From positions 659,995 through 723,994 of the forward strand of contig NZ_KN050693.1 of NCBI RefSeq assembly GCF_000745485.1: a DNA stretch of 64,000 nucleotides. The letters run 5' to 3'. Positions 28,509 through 37,706 of the stretch are shown piece after piece. A model generated the notes under the pieces. That model was not told the origin of the DNA. It searched no databases and saw only the letters and a program-made list of their open reading frames with translations. Numbering within the stretch: position 1 is the stretch's first letter; the number at the start of each line of letters is the position of its first letter. A program made the position numbers and the translations under genes. Source of the DNA: Methanobacterium veterum. Lineage in GTDB: Archaea > Methanobacteriota > Methanobacteria > Methanobacteriales > Methanobacteriaceae.

Positions 28509-29639
28509 ATGGACATAGGTATTGTTAGTAACTTTATAGACGAGTATAATGGTGGAATTGGCGTTTACACCCATCAAATTGTGAAAAATCTGGGTAGGAT
28601 GGATAATGAGAATAATTATCATCTTATACACTACTTGAAGAATAATTTAGATATTTACAGTCAAAATAGTGAGATTATTATCCCTAAAAACCGATTTGTA
28701 AAGGGATGGGGAAGTTATATGTTCTGGAGACACTTTACATTACCTCGAGAGTTGAAGAAGTATAATCTAGATGTTGTTCATGACCCCTATGAGCTGGGAC
28801 CGTTTACTTTTAACCAGCCGTTTCGGAAGGTAATCACTGTGCATGATTTGACACCGCTGCTCTTTCCAAATCTTTTTAAGAGGGGAGATGTAATGCTGCA
28901 CCGTTTGCTCCTTAAAAAAACCATTAGTAAAGCTGATAAAATAATTACCGTATCTTATAATTCCCAAAGAGATATCATGGAATACCTCAATGTTCCAGAA
29001 GAGGATATAGAAGTAATATATAATGGAAAGGACGAAAATTTCAGGCCATTAAACTCCAGACAGGTAGCTGAAGTTAGAGAAAAATACAGGCTGCCCCCTA
29101 GATTTATTTTATCTGTAGGAGGTCTGCACCCAATAAAAAATATTCCGCGCCTGCTTGAAGCATATTACCTGGCGCGAAAAGACGGTTTAGAACATAAACT
29201 GGTGATGGTTGGAGGCGCTGTGGACAGGGCTGGAGAGATATTCCAGATTATAACTACTTTGGGTCTGGAAGATCATGTGATTTTCACGGGAGTAGTTTCT
29301 GATGATGATCTGGTAGGTCTTTACAACGCCGCAGATCTTTTTTTATATCCCTGTTTATATGCTGGCTTTGGTCTGCCTCCTCTGGAAGCTATGGCATGTG
29401 GTACTCCTGTTATAACTTCCTGCAGCAGTTCTTTACCTGAAATAGTTGGAGATGCTGCAAAACTCATCAACCCTTACGATCCTGAAAAACTTGCATCTGC
29501 AATTAATATGGTACTTTCTGATGATAAGACAATGAAAAAGCTTATCAAAAAAGGTTTAAAACGAGCTGAAAGATTTAATTGGAGAAAAACAGCTTGGGAA
29601 ACTTTAAAAGTTTATAATGAGGTTTATAATTACTGGTAA
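28509..29639 (+). CDS. Family 4 glycosyltransferase (mannosyltransferase-like)
   Basis: A 376-residue GT-B enzyme of the WbaZ/MtfB-like group. The N-terminus has NEYNGGIGVYTHQ-type sequence (YNGGIGVYTHQIVKNLG). A central KVITVHDLTPLLFPNLF is followed by ADKIITVSYNSQRDI. The nucleotide-sugar domain has FILSVGGLHPIKNIPRLLEA, the E-x7-E motif in GFGLPPLEAMACGTPVI, and SSLPEIVGDAAKLINP. GGAGG lies 7 nt before the ATG. It follows the large membrane protein by 24 nt. It probably adds a mannose-like sugar. Confidence 0.9.
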   Translation: MDIGIVSNFIDEYNGGIGVYTHQIVKNLGRMDNENNYHLIHYLKNNLDIYSQNSEIIIPKNRFVKGWGSYMFWRHFTLPRELKKYNLDVVHDPYELGPFTFNQPFRKVITVHDLTPLLFPNLFKRGDVMLHRLLLKKTISKADKIITVSYNSQRDIMEYLNVPEEDIEVIYNGKDENFRPLNSRQVAEVREKYRLPPRFILSVGGLHPIKNIPRLLEAYYLARKDGLEHKLVMVGGAVDRAGEIFQIITTLGLEDHVIFTGVVSDDDLVGLYNAADLFLYPCLYAGFGLPPLEAMACGTPVITSCSSSLPEIVGDAAKLINPYDPEKLASAINMVLSDDKTMKKLIKKGLKRAERFNWRKTAWETLKVYNEVYNYW

Positions 29640-29754
29640 ATTGAGTATATTTTATTGTATAGGCTCTAAAATTTTATTTAAGAGTATATGGTGATTAAAG
29701 CGTTAAAAATTGCGTTTAAAATTATTAAAGAATAAAAACAAAGTAGGTGGTTTA

Positions 29755-30189
29755 ATGTTTAAAGAACCGAGAATATCTGAATGTAGAATAATATATCTCC
29801 CTAAAATTGAAGATAACAGGGGTAATCTGACATTTATTGAACAGACTGAGCATGTGCCCTTTGAAATTAAAAGGGTTTATTATCTTTATGACGTTCCAGG
29901 GGGAGAAAGTAGAGGGGGCCACGCACATAAGGGATTAGAGCAGTTTATTATTGCAGCAAATGGTAGTTTTGATGTTATACTGGATGATGGCCAGAATAAA
30001 GAACGTTTCCATTTGAATAGATCTTATTATGGTCTTTACATACCTAAGATGGTATGGCGTGAGCTGGATAACTTTTCTTCAGGATCTGTATGCTTAGTTT
30101 TAGCATCTGAATCATTTAATGAGGATGATTATATTAGAAGTTACTCAAATTTTAAAGAAGCTGCACTGGAGGATTTAGAAGCCAAATAA
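29755..30189 (+). CDS. dTDP-4-oxo-6-deoxyhexose 3,4-ketoisomerase (QdtA/FdtA-like)
   Basis: A 144-residue single cupin domain of the WxcM/FdtA/QdtA family: LPKIEDNRGNLTFIEQ, VPFEIKRVYYLYDVPGGESRGGHAHK (metal-free active-site His pair) and FNEDDYIRSYSNF at the end. It would convert dTDP-4-oxo-6-deoxyglucose to the 3-oxo isomer, the substrate of a 3-aminotransferase. The frame opens at TTG 29710, but ATG 29755 has GTAGGTGG before it. The aminotransferase three genes downstream completes the pathway to a dTDP-3-amino-3,6-dideoxyhexose. RmlA/RmlB are not in the window. Confidence 0.88.
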   Translation: MFKEPRISECRIIYLPKIEDNRGNLTFIEQTEHVPFEIKRVYYLYDVPGGESRGGHAHKGLEQFIIAANGSFDVILDDGQNKERFHLNRSYYGLYIPKMVWRELDNFSSGSVCLVLASESFNEDDYIRSYSNFKEAALEDLEAK

Positions 30190-30259
30190 ATAAAAAGAGG
30201 CTAACTAAAATAAATATTTTCCAGCTACTCTAAACTTACAGTCTGCTAATGGTGGTCAA

Positions 30260-31192
30260 ATGATTGAAGTTAAAAGATACGAAGCAAAAGAAAAAGAACT
30301 CTGGGATAATTTCGTGAAAGGTTCTAAAAATGGGGTATTCTTTTTTTTGCGAGATTATATGGAATACCATTCTGATAGATTTGAAGACCATTCTTTAATT
30401 TTCCTAAAGAATGATAAACCTGTAGCTTTATTGCCTGCAAATCGTAGTGGTGATACACTGTTCAGCCATGCAGGACTGACCTTTGGAGGCATTATAACCA
30501 ATCGAAAGATGAAAACTTCTTTAATGCTGCAGATATTTGACTCATTAAAAGAGTATTTAAAAGAAGGGGGATTTAAAAAACTCCTTTATAAAGCAATACC
30601 TCATATTTGCCACTCATACCCTTCTGAAGAGGATTTATATGCTCTCTTTATTAACAAAGCCACTTTAATAAAGAGAGAAGTATCATCAACTATTGAAATG
30701 GACCATAAGATGCCCTATAGTAGGAATATAAGGCGGAATATTAAAAAAATTCAGGACAATAGATTGAATGTAAAGCGAAGCTATGATTTTAGTACTTTTA
30801 TGCTTTTAAAAGAGGAACAGTTGTTTAAAAAATATGGATTAATGCCTACACATACTGCCCTTGAAATGGAATATCTGGCAGGTAAGTTTCCGGATAATAT
30901 AAAACTCTTTGCAGCTGAGCAGAATGAGACTATGATTGGAGGGGTGGTAATATATGAAAATAAAAATGTAATCCATGCGCAGTACCAGGAAGCTAATGAA
31001 CTGGGAATGGATCTACACGTTCCAAGTTTACTTTTTGATAAGCTTATTAATCAGTACTCAGAAAAAAAGTACTTTGATTTTGGTATATCCACAGAAAATA
31101 ACGGTTTTTATTTAAATGAAGGCTTAATTGATTTTAAAGAGAGATTTGGGGCGAGATCTACTGTATATGATTCGTATGAGCTGAATTTATAA
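30260..31192 (+). CDS. FemAB/GNAT-like acyltransferase (tandem copy 1)
   Basis: A 310-residue protein of the FemAB-like double-GNAT fold. Visible landmarks are [20 protein letters not shown] at the N-terminus, [11 protein letters not shown], the basic stretch SRNIRRNIKKI, LFAAEQNETMIGGVVIYENK and [14 protein letters not shown]. Relatives sit beside FdtA/QdtB-type genes in bacterial surface-sugar clusters. The likely job is N-acylation of the 3-amino sugar made by its neighbours, although true FemX-type aminoacyl transfer cannot be excluded. It is followed 134 nt downstream by a close paralogue. Confidence 0.75.
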   Translation: MIEVKRYEAKEKELWDNFVKGSKNGVFFFLRDYMEYHSDRFEDHSLIFLKNDKPVALLPANRSGDTLFSHAGLTFGGIITNRKMKTSLMLQIFDSLKEYLKEGGFKKLLYKAIPHICHSYPSEEDLYALFINKATLIKREVSSTIEMDHKMPYSRNIRRNIKKIQDNRLNVKRSYDFSTFMLLKEEQLFKKYGLMPTHTALEMEYLAGKFPDNIKLFAAEQNETMIGGVVIYENKNVIHAQYQEANELGMDLHVPSLLFDKLINQYSEKKYFDFGISTENNGFYLNEGLIDFKERFGARSTVYDSYELNL

Positions 31193-31326
31193 TTTAAAAT
31201 AGATTTTGTCACTGGATTGCTTAAATTTTAATTCTTAAAGGATTAAATAACCTGAATTTTGGGATTTTAATTGCTTTATAACTAAATGTACATACATATT
31301 AATTTAGAGGCTTTAATGGTGATTAA

Positions 31327-32331
31327 ATGGTTAAAATAAAGAGATATAAACCTGAAAAAAAAGAACTCTGGGATAATTTTGTGAAGGGTTCTAAAAATGG
31401 AGTGTTCTTTTTTTTGAGGGACTACATGGAATACCATTCTGATAGATTTGAAGATCATTCTTTAATTTTCTTTAAAGACGGGGAACTTGTTGCTTTATTG
31501 CCTGCAAATCGTAGTGGTGATACGCTGTTTAGTCATGCTGGATTGACCTTTGGAGGTATTATAACCGATCAAAAAATGGACATTAATTTAATGCTGCAGA
31601 TATTTGACTCATTAAAAGAGTATTTAAAAGGTAGGGGATTTAAAAAACTCTTTTATAAAGCAATACCCCATATTTACCATTCATATTTATCTGATGAAGA
31701 TTTGTATGCTCTTTTTATTAACAATGCTACTTTAGTAAAGAGGGAAGTTTCATCAACCATCAAAATGGATGTTAAGATACCATTTAGTAAAAATATGAAG
31801 CGAAACAGGAAAAAAGCCGAAAATAAGGGTCTAAACTTAAAAAGAAGTTATGATTTTGATACTTTTATGGGTCTGAAAGAAGAACAATTGCTAAAGAAGT
31901 ACGGTAAAAATCCTACTCATACTGCAGAAGAAATTGAATATCTGGCAGGTAAGTTTCCAGATAATATAAAGCTCTTTGCAGTTGAGCACAACGGCGAAAT
32001 AGTGGATGGACTGTTAATTTATGAGAGTGAAAATGTTGTCCATGCGCAGTACCAGGGAGCTACTGAGAGGGGAATGCAGTTATATGCATCTAGTTTCATC
32101 TATGATAAGATAATCAACCAGTACTGCCAAAAAAAATATTTTGATTTTGGTATATCCACAGAAAATAATGGTCATTATTTAAACCGTGGTTTAATTGATT
32201 TTAAAGAGAGATTTGGGGCAAGATCTGTTGTTTATGACTCTTATGAATTGAAATTGATCTTGATGAGCTTTTTGATGTTTCTTATGGTTAGAATAGATAT
32301 TTTCATTGATTTAATAGATGTGGGGATGTAA
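31327..32331 (+). CDS. FemAB/GNAT-like acyltransferase (tandem copy 2, extended C-terminus)
   Basis: A 334-residue paralogue of the preceding gene, aligned along the whole length and nearly identical over the first ~80 residues. Copy 1 ends at YDSYELNL. Here the stop is lost and the chain continues for about 24 mostly hydrophobic residues ([19 protein letters not shown]) to end 2 nt before the next ATG. The extension could be a membrane anchor or a neutral read-through into the spacer. Sequence divergence concentrates in the middle third, so the two copies may use different acyl donors or sugars. Confidence 0.72.
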   Translation: MVKIKRYKPEKKELWDNFVKGSKNGVFFFLRDYMEYHSDRFEDHSLIFFKDGELVALLPANRSGDTLFSHAGLTFGGIITDQKMDINLMLQIFDSLKEYLKGRGFKKLFYKAIPHIYHSYLSDEDLYALFINNATLVKREVSSTIKMDVKIPFSKNMKRNRKKAENKGLNLKRSYDFDTFMGLKEEQLLKKYGKNPTHTAEEIEYLAGKFPDNIKLFAVEHNGEIVDGLLIYESENVVHAQYQGATERGMQLYASSFIYDKIINQYCQKKYFDFGISTENNGHYLNRGLIDFKERFGARSVVYDSYELKLILMSFLMFLMVRIDIFIDLIDVGM

Positions 32332-32333
32332 AT

Positions 32334-33419
32334 ATGGTTTTGTTCGCTGATTTAAAAAAAGAATATCTTTCTATAAGTGAAGAATTGAATTTTAATATTC
32401 AGAGAGTTATTAAATCCGGCTTTTATGTGCTGGGAGAAGAGGTAAAAAAATTTGAAGAAGATTTTTCCAAATATACTGGTAATAATTATGCTGTAGGTGT
32501 AAATTCTGGTTCTGACGCTCTTTTCCTTGCACTTAAATCCATTGGAATAGGTAAAGGCGATGAGGTGATTACAGTTTCACATACCTTCATTTCAACAGTT
32601 GATGCCATAATTAGAAATGGTGCTAAACCTGTTTTTGTTGATATAAATCCAGATACATACTGTATGGATGTATCAAAAATAGAAGAAAAGATAACGGAAA
32701 AAACTAAAGCCATTCTTCCTGTACATTTATACGGACATCCTGCAGATATGGATCCTATCTGCAAACTAAAGAAAAATTACGGTCTTTATGTAATAGAAGA
32801 TGCATGTCAGGCACATGGTGCAGAATATAATGGGAAAAAAGTAGGCAGTATATGTGATATGGGATGTTTTAGTTTTTATCCTACCAAAAACTTAGGTGCA
32901 TATGGGGATGGTGGTGCAGTAGTCACTGATAACGAAGAACTTAAAGAGAAAATGGTTCAAATGAGAAATTACGGCCAATCAGAAAAGTATCACCATGATT
33001 TTGTTGGAATTAACAGCAGGTTAGATGAATTACAGGCTGTTATTCTTCAAACTAAGTTAAAACACCTGGACGGATGGATCGAAAGCAGGCGGAAGAATGC
33101 TGAGATATACACAGAACTTCTGCAGGATTCTGACATTATCACACCTGTTGAAAAGCGATTTGCAAAACATGCTTACCATCTTTATGTAATCAGAAGTAAA
33201 AACAGGGATCATTTAAAAAAGAAACTCCTTAAAAATGATATACATCCTCAAATACATTATCCAGTACCTGTTCATAAACAGAAGGCTTATTCAAAGTGGA
33301 ATGGTTTAAATTTAGAGGCTACGGATCAGGTATGCAGTGAAATATTATCACTGCCTTTGCACCCATGGATGGACTACGAAGAAATTTTAAAAGTTACAAA
33401 TTGTCTAAAGAGGAGGTAA
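32334..33419 (+). CDS. DegT/DnrJ/EryC1-type sugar aminotransferase (QdtB/FdtB-like)
   Basis: A 361-residue PLP enzyme. Signatures are [41 protein letters not shown] with the cofactor Asp, and the Schiff-base lysine in [16 protein letters not shown]. Together with the QdtA-like isomerase it should make a dTDP-3-amino-3,6-dideoxyhexose from the 3-oxo sugar with glutamate as amino donor. It starts 2 nt after the second acyltransferase, so the cassette is one operon. The GGAGGT for the next gene lies in its last codons. Confidence 0.93.
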   Translation: MVLFADLKKEYLSISEELNFNIQRVIKSGFYVLGEEVKKFEEDFSKYTGNNYAVGVNSGSDALFLALKSIGIGKGDEVITVSHTFISTVDAIIRNGAKPVFVDINPDTYCMDVSKIEEKITEKTKAILPVHLYGHPADMDPICKLKKNYGLYVIEDACQAHGAEYNGKKVGSICDMGCFSFYPTKNLGAYGDGGAVVTDNEELKEKMVQMRNYGQSEKYHHDFVGINSRLDELQAVILQTKLKHLDGWIESRRKNAEIYTELLQDSDIITPVEKRFAKHAYHLYVIRSKNRDHLKKKLLKNDIHPQIHYPVPVHKQKAYSKWNGLNLEATDQVCSEILSLPLHPWMDYEEILKVTNCLKRR

Positions 33420-33425
33420 CAGGAA

Positions 33426-34328
33426 TTGCCAGTTGTCAGCGTAATAATGCCTTCTTATAATCATGAAAAATTCATACCTGAAGCAGTTGAAAGCGTTTTG
33501 GGGCAAACTTTCACGGACCTGGAACTAATTATTATAGATGATAGATCTAGGGATAATTCTCAGCAAATTATTGATGAATTCGCCCAAGAAGATAATAGAA
33601 TTAAGAAAATATTCCATAGTGAAAATTTGGGCATTGCAAAAACCATAAATGAAGGTATAAAAAATTCAACGGGAAAATATATTGCATTAATAGCTTCAGA
33701 TGATATGTGGGCTAGTGAAAAATTGGAAAAGCAGCTGAAAATCCTTGAGGCAGATGAAAATTTAGTAGTATGGTGTAACTCTGCAATAATCGACTCTAAT
33801 TCAAACTTTACTGGTGAGATAACTAGTGAGAAATATAAAAACGCCACTCCTCATGGATATGTTTTTGAAGAGATTATTAACTCATGGCTTTCTGGTTCAG
33901 GTATTATTATGAAAAGAGAAAATATTCAGGATATGAGATACAGTGTAAATTTGAAATACCTGAACGACACCCAATTTTACGCAGATTTGGCATATAAATA
34001 TCAATTTTATTATATGGAAGAAACTCTTTCAAAATACCGCTTACATGGAGACAATGCTTCATTTGGAGAAATAAGTGATATAGAAGGATGGTACCATGAT
34101 TCTTTAGTGCTTTGTATTTATCTTTTTAGGAGATACGGCGGCGAACTGTCATATAAATCCCTTAAAAATATTTTCTACAAAACATGCATAATTCCGTTTA
34201 TGATAGGCACTCAAAATGATGTTTTAAACAAGTTTAATATAATTTATCCAGTAGTTACTCCATTAACTTTTATGCTACTTACTGTTAAGACTATTCCAAA
34301 AAGAATAGCTGGAAAAATTGTAAAATAA
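33426..34328 (+). CDS. Family 2 glycosyltransferase
   Basis: A 300-residue GT2 enzyme: VSVIMPSYNHEKFIPEAVES, LELIIIDDRSRDNSQQII and the metal-binding ASDDMWASEKLEKQL. It begins with TTG; GGAGGT (33412-33417) lies in the end of the aminotransferase gene, 8 nt before it. It resembles transferases that use dTDP- or UDP-amino sugars, so it is a candidate for attaching the sugar made by the cassette. It is the last plus-strand gene of the locus. Confidence 0.87.
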   Translation: MPVVSVIMPSYNHEKFIPEAVESVLGQTFTDLELIIIDDRSRDNSQQIIDEFAQEDNRIKKIFHSENLGIAKTINEGIKNSTGKYIALIASDDMWASEKLEKQLKILEADENLVVWCNSAIIDSNSNFTGEITSEKYKNATPHGYVFEEIINSWLSGSGIIMKRENIQDMRYSVNLKYLNDTQFYADLAYKYQFYYMEETLSKYRLHGDNASFGEISDIEGWYHDSLVLCIYLFRRYGGELSYKSLKNIFYKTCIIPFMIGTQNDVLNKFNIIYPVVTPLTFMLLTVKTIPKRIAGKIVK

Positions 34329-34391
34329 CCTGTAAAATGCGCGTAGATTATATTAACTAAAAAATTTATTTTATTTTTATTTAAATCTGAT

Positions 34392-35828
34392 TTATCTCTG
34401 TTTTACAGCTTCAGTTAGATGTTCAATACTTTTACGCATTATTTTTTCCAGTTCTATACCTGATTTGTCTGAATTATTGCCTTCCATATAATTTAGGGTC
34501 AGCGTTAATTTCCCATTTACTGTTACTACACTAATAACAAGGTCTAAAAAAGGAGAAGATGAAGTAACAAAATGCAACTGGTCCAATTTAAGAGAGCCGT
34601 ATTCTTTCTGAGTTTTGACGTTGCCTAAATTAGATATCATCAGTCCAGGCATGTTACCTATGATCTGGTTTGATATAGCTACTGCTGTATTTGCTTTATT
34701 TTGAATAAACCCTGATAGTTTTTCGTACCTGCTGAACTCATCAGATACCCATTTACCATAAGTGGCAAAGTTAATGCCGTCTATAAGTGTAGGGCTGATA
34801 TAATATCCAAGAAGAGGTTCTAAAGTTTTATTTCCATTTAATTCATGCAGCACTTCTTGGTGAAATAGACTCACGTTATCTGAAAATCTTTTCTCTGGTA
34901 AATATTCAAATTTAAATTTAATACCACTGGCTAAAAGTCCAAAAACTTGTTTAACTGGTTTTTTAAATCGGTCTCTTATATTTACAGCAATTTGTATTGT
35001 GTGGTTGTTATCATGGGATTCACCACGAATACTACGTCTTCCAGCAAGAAATGCTACAGATAATGCAGAATTAACTGTTACATGATTTTTATGACACCAT
35101 TCTACCAGATCAGACGTTTGTGACCTGGATAATTCTTCTACAATTATTCTATGTTTATATTTTTGAGTGTAAGCCTTATGAATATTATGGTAATCCTCAT
35201 CATCGAATAATACTTGCTGTTTATCCCATTTCCTGTTAATTCTGCCCATTATTAACTTATTTTTCAATAACTTTAATTTAACTTGTAGAGGTGCTGCCGG
35301 GAAATTGGTTGATACTGGTAAAACGGGATCTATCCTTTTAACTTTGATTTCAGGGTTACTTAATAGAAACATAATATCATGGATAATGTTGACAAGTGAA
35401 AGACCATCACAGATTGAATGCTGGCAGATAACAATAAGATCAGAAATTTCATCTGATTTTAGAAGTATAAATCTAATTAAAGGACCTTTCTCAAAATCAA
35501 AGGGTATTTCCTGTTCATCCTCAAGTACATTTATCCACTGCCTGTTAGATTTTCTAAGGGTAACTTTAAGTGGTAAGGGTGCATCGCATTCCTCTGTAAA
35601 CCATGCATCTTGGCTGCTATCAATAACTACACGAACCCCTATAAGTGGATGCATTTTAGCAACTTTCTTTAAAACCTGAACAATATTATTTTCAGGGATA
35701 TTTCCATTTATGGTGGCGATTACTGCAACATTATTTGGGATTCTAAAATATTCTCTCATGACACCTAATTTAAATTTCCTGTCCTGTGTTCCATTCTCTC
35801 TTTTCACTTCAATAGTTTTAAAATTCAT
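34392..35828 (-). CDS. Condensation-domain/PapA-like O-acyltransferase
   Basis: A 478-residue protein of the CoA-dependent acyltransferase/condensation superfamily. The catalytic HxxxD motif is ICQHSICDGLSLV (usually HHxxxDG), and the second half has the conserved structural segments DRFKKPVKQVFGLLASGIK and GLMISNLGN. Relatives are mycobacterial PapA, alcohol acetyltransferases and NRPS condensation domains. With the flippase gene starting 1 nt upstream on the same strand, it probably adds an acyl group to a surface glycan or lipid. No NRPS or PKS genes are near. The donor and acceptor are unknown. Confidence 0.78.
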   Translation of the reverse strand: MNFKTIEVKRENGTQDRKFKLGVMREYFRIPNNVAVIATINGNIPENNIVQVLKKVAKMHPLIGVRVVIDSSQDAWFTEECDAPLPLKVTLRKSNRQWINVLEDEQEIPFDFEKGPLIRFILLKSDEISDLIVICQHSICDGLSLVNIIHDIMFLLSNPEIKVKRIDPVLPVSTNFPAAPLQVKLKLLKNKLIMGRINRKWDKQQVLFDDEDYHNIHKAYTQKYKHRIIVEELSRSQTSDLVEWCHKNHVTVNSALSVAFLAGRRSIRGESHDNNHTIQIAVNIRDRFKKPVKQVFGLLASGIKFKFEYLPEKRFSDNVSLFHQEVLHELNGNKTLEPLLGYYISPTLIDGINFATYGKWVSDEFSRYEKLSGFIQNKANTAVAISNQIIGNMPGLMISNLGNVKTQKEYGSLKLDQLHFVTSSSPFLDLVISVVTVNGKLTLTLNYMEGNNSDKSGIELEKIMRKSIEHLTEAVKQR

Positions 35829-35829
35829 T

Positions 35830-37254
35830 TTATCCCTTTTCTACTAATTTTCTGATTATGTCATAATCCCCTTTAGAAAATGTTTTAAAGAGAATTAAAA
35901 GAGCAAGATATATGACAGTGGCGAGTAAAACTGTGATGAATATATTTAAATGTACTGAAATCATGAATAAGGACATAATAACTGTTGCTGCGGCTGGTTT
36001 CCAAATTAGTTTGTGAAGAGGTACTCTGCAGATGAACTTGGACAGGTAGTAGAAAAGCATGGTAAAGTTTACTAATTCTGTAAGTACTGTTACAACTGCA
36101 GCACCTAAATAACTGAATTGAGGTATTACCACCAGATTAACACCTATATTAAAAATCATATAAATAAACGTAAGCCTGATGGCTAAAACCTGTTTATTCA
36201 TGGATATTAAAATTATCCCAAAGCTTGTAGTTAAAAGTAGAAGTGGGACAGTCCAGATTAAAATCTGAAGCGCCACTACAGACCCTGAAAATGCAGATTG
36301 ATAAAGAAGCAGAATTATATCCTTAGATAGAATGGTGATTCCAGCGGCAATGGGCAGGCCCAGAATAATCATATATTTGATAGATTTTACGTAAATTAAT
36401 TGGAAGGATTCCTTTGAAGAAACATGAAATCTGGAGAGTACAGGAAATATGACCGCACTGTAAACACTGGGGATAAAAAGAAGGACTTCTATTATTTTAT
36501 ATGGGGCTGTATACAATCCTACCACAACGTAACCTTGAAATAATGAAAGTAGAACTGTGTCTACCCTAAAAGCGATGGTAGAGAAAATTGAAGCAATGGA
36601 TAAAGGCAAGGCTAAGGTCAGTTTGGACTTCCAAAAATTCCAGTTTACTTGTAAACTGGGCCTTGGAAACCTTGTAATCTGAATAAAAACAGTGTAAGCC
36701 AGAGTCACTCCACTTACTATCAAATAAATTAGGGCAAACCACTCTATACTGAAATTGTTGAATATTCCATAAATTACCCCTGAAAACAGCAGGATACTGT
36801 ATAAAATTGTTCCCAGGGACTGGTATTCCATTTCTTCATATGCCTGGAATACCGAATAAAAGAGCTGAGTAAATGATGTAAATAACATCCAGATTGCCAG
36901 AAGATAAACCACCTGAATAGTCTGGGAAGGGTAGTTAAATAAGTTCATAAATAACACAATGAGGCCCATTGTAATGGAACTCAAAACCAGTTTGATTACA
37001 ATAAGATTTCCAGTATAGCCTGAAGAAATAGATTTATCCCTTGCAATTTCTCTTACTGCCAGTATAGAAAGCCCTAAGTCAGCTGTTACTCCCATAATTG
37101 TGGTAAAAGATATCCCAAATGTTAAAACACCAAAACCAGATACCCCTAGATAACGGGCCAGGTAAATGGTGTAAAAGAAAGCCAGGATATAATTAACAAC
37201 TTGAGCGATAAAAAGGATGCTTGTATTTTTAAAAATTCGTTTTGCAGTGTTCAT
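35830..37254 (-). CDS. Wzx-like polysaccharide flippase (MOP superfamily)
   Basis: A 474-residue protein with 12-14 membrane helices. The N-terminus NTSILFIAQVVNYILAFFYT, followed by the ARYLGVSGFGVLTFG and ADLGLSILAVREIARDK motifs, is typical of polysaccharide biosynthesis (RfbX/Wzx) flippases. It probably moves lipid-linked oligosaccharide made by the glycosyltransferases across the membrane. It is transcribed toward the plus-strand part of the locus and shares an operon with the acyltransferase. Confidence 0.92.
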   Translation of the reverse strand: MNTAKRIFKNTSILFIAQVVNYILAFFYTIYLARYLGVSGFGVLTFGISFTTIMGVTADLGLSILAVREIARDKSISSGYTGNLIVIKLVLSSITMGLIVLFMNLFNYPSQTIQVVYLLAIWMLFTSFTQLFYSVFQAYEEMEYQSLGTILYSILLFSGVIYGIFNNFSIEWFALIYLIVSGVTLAYTVFIQITRFPRPSLQVNWNFWKSKLTLALPLSIASIFSTIAFRVDTVLLSLFQGYVVVGLYTAPYKIIEVLLFIPSVYSAVIFPVLSRFHVSSKESFQLIYVKSIKYMIILGLPIAAGITILSKDIILLLYQSAFSGSVVALQILIWTVPLLLLTTSFGIILISMNKQVLAIRLTFIYMIFNIGVNLVVIPQFSYLGAAVVTVLTELVNFTMLFYYLSKFICRVPLHKLIWKPAAATVIMSLFMISVHLNIFITVLLATVIYLALLILFKTFSKGDYDIIRKLVEKG

Positions 37255-37706
37255 TCCTACTCCCCACAGGTATCAAACGGCGTAAAATTTTCTTGGATCC
37301 ATAAATGAATCATATTTATGGATGAAAATAATGTTTAAATCTGGATCTTCAAAGATACTTAGAACTGAATCCAGGAATGATACAAATAAAAGAATCTCAA
37401 AACATTCATGCCTTAAATGATATTTGTAGAGAGTAATGGCTAATGTAAATGATGTAATCTGTGCAGAAAATAATATTCCGGTGTTATTTGCAGTTATTTG
37501 TAAAATATTCCGATTGTCGCTCAATTTAATCATAAAATGCTATTTTGAGTTTAATTTAAAAATAAGAAGTAGATTTTCACATAAACACCCATTCATAAAG
37601 GTGGTTAGTCCATTTAAAGAAGTTTTTATTAGATATAATGGATTACTAGGTTTAAACATAGACCCTGGTGATTTTCTATATATATTTTCTACTTGAGAAA
37701 TGGAAG
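37255..37706. other. Spacer with a doubtful reading frame
   Basis: A minus-strand frame (37533-37273, 86 codons) ends 18 nt before the flippase start with a protein-like tail (FEDPDLNIIFIHKYDSFMDP). It has no ribosome binding site and no known family. It may be the remnant of a gene once placed before the flippase. Nothing else is visible. Confidence 0.3.

Noticed and set aside
30260..32331. The two similar acyltransferase genes as an assembly artefact
   Set aside because: They differ throughout the middle and at the C-terminus and have different spacers, so this is a real, older tandem duplication.
37273..37533. 86-codon minus-strand frame before the flippase
   Set aside because: The end looks protein-like but there is no ribosome binding site and no recognisable family; reported only as a possible remnant in the spacer entry.
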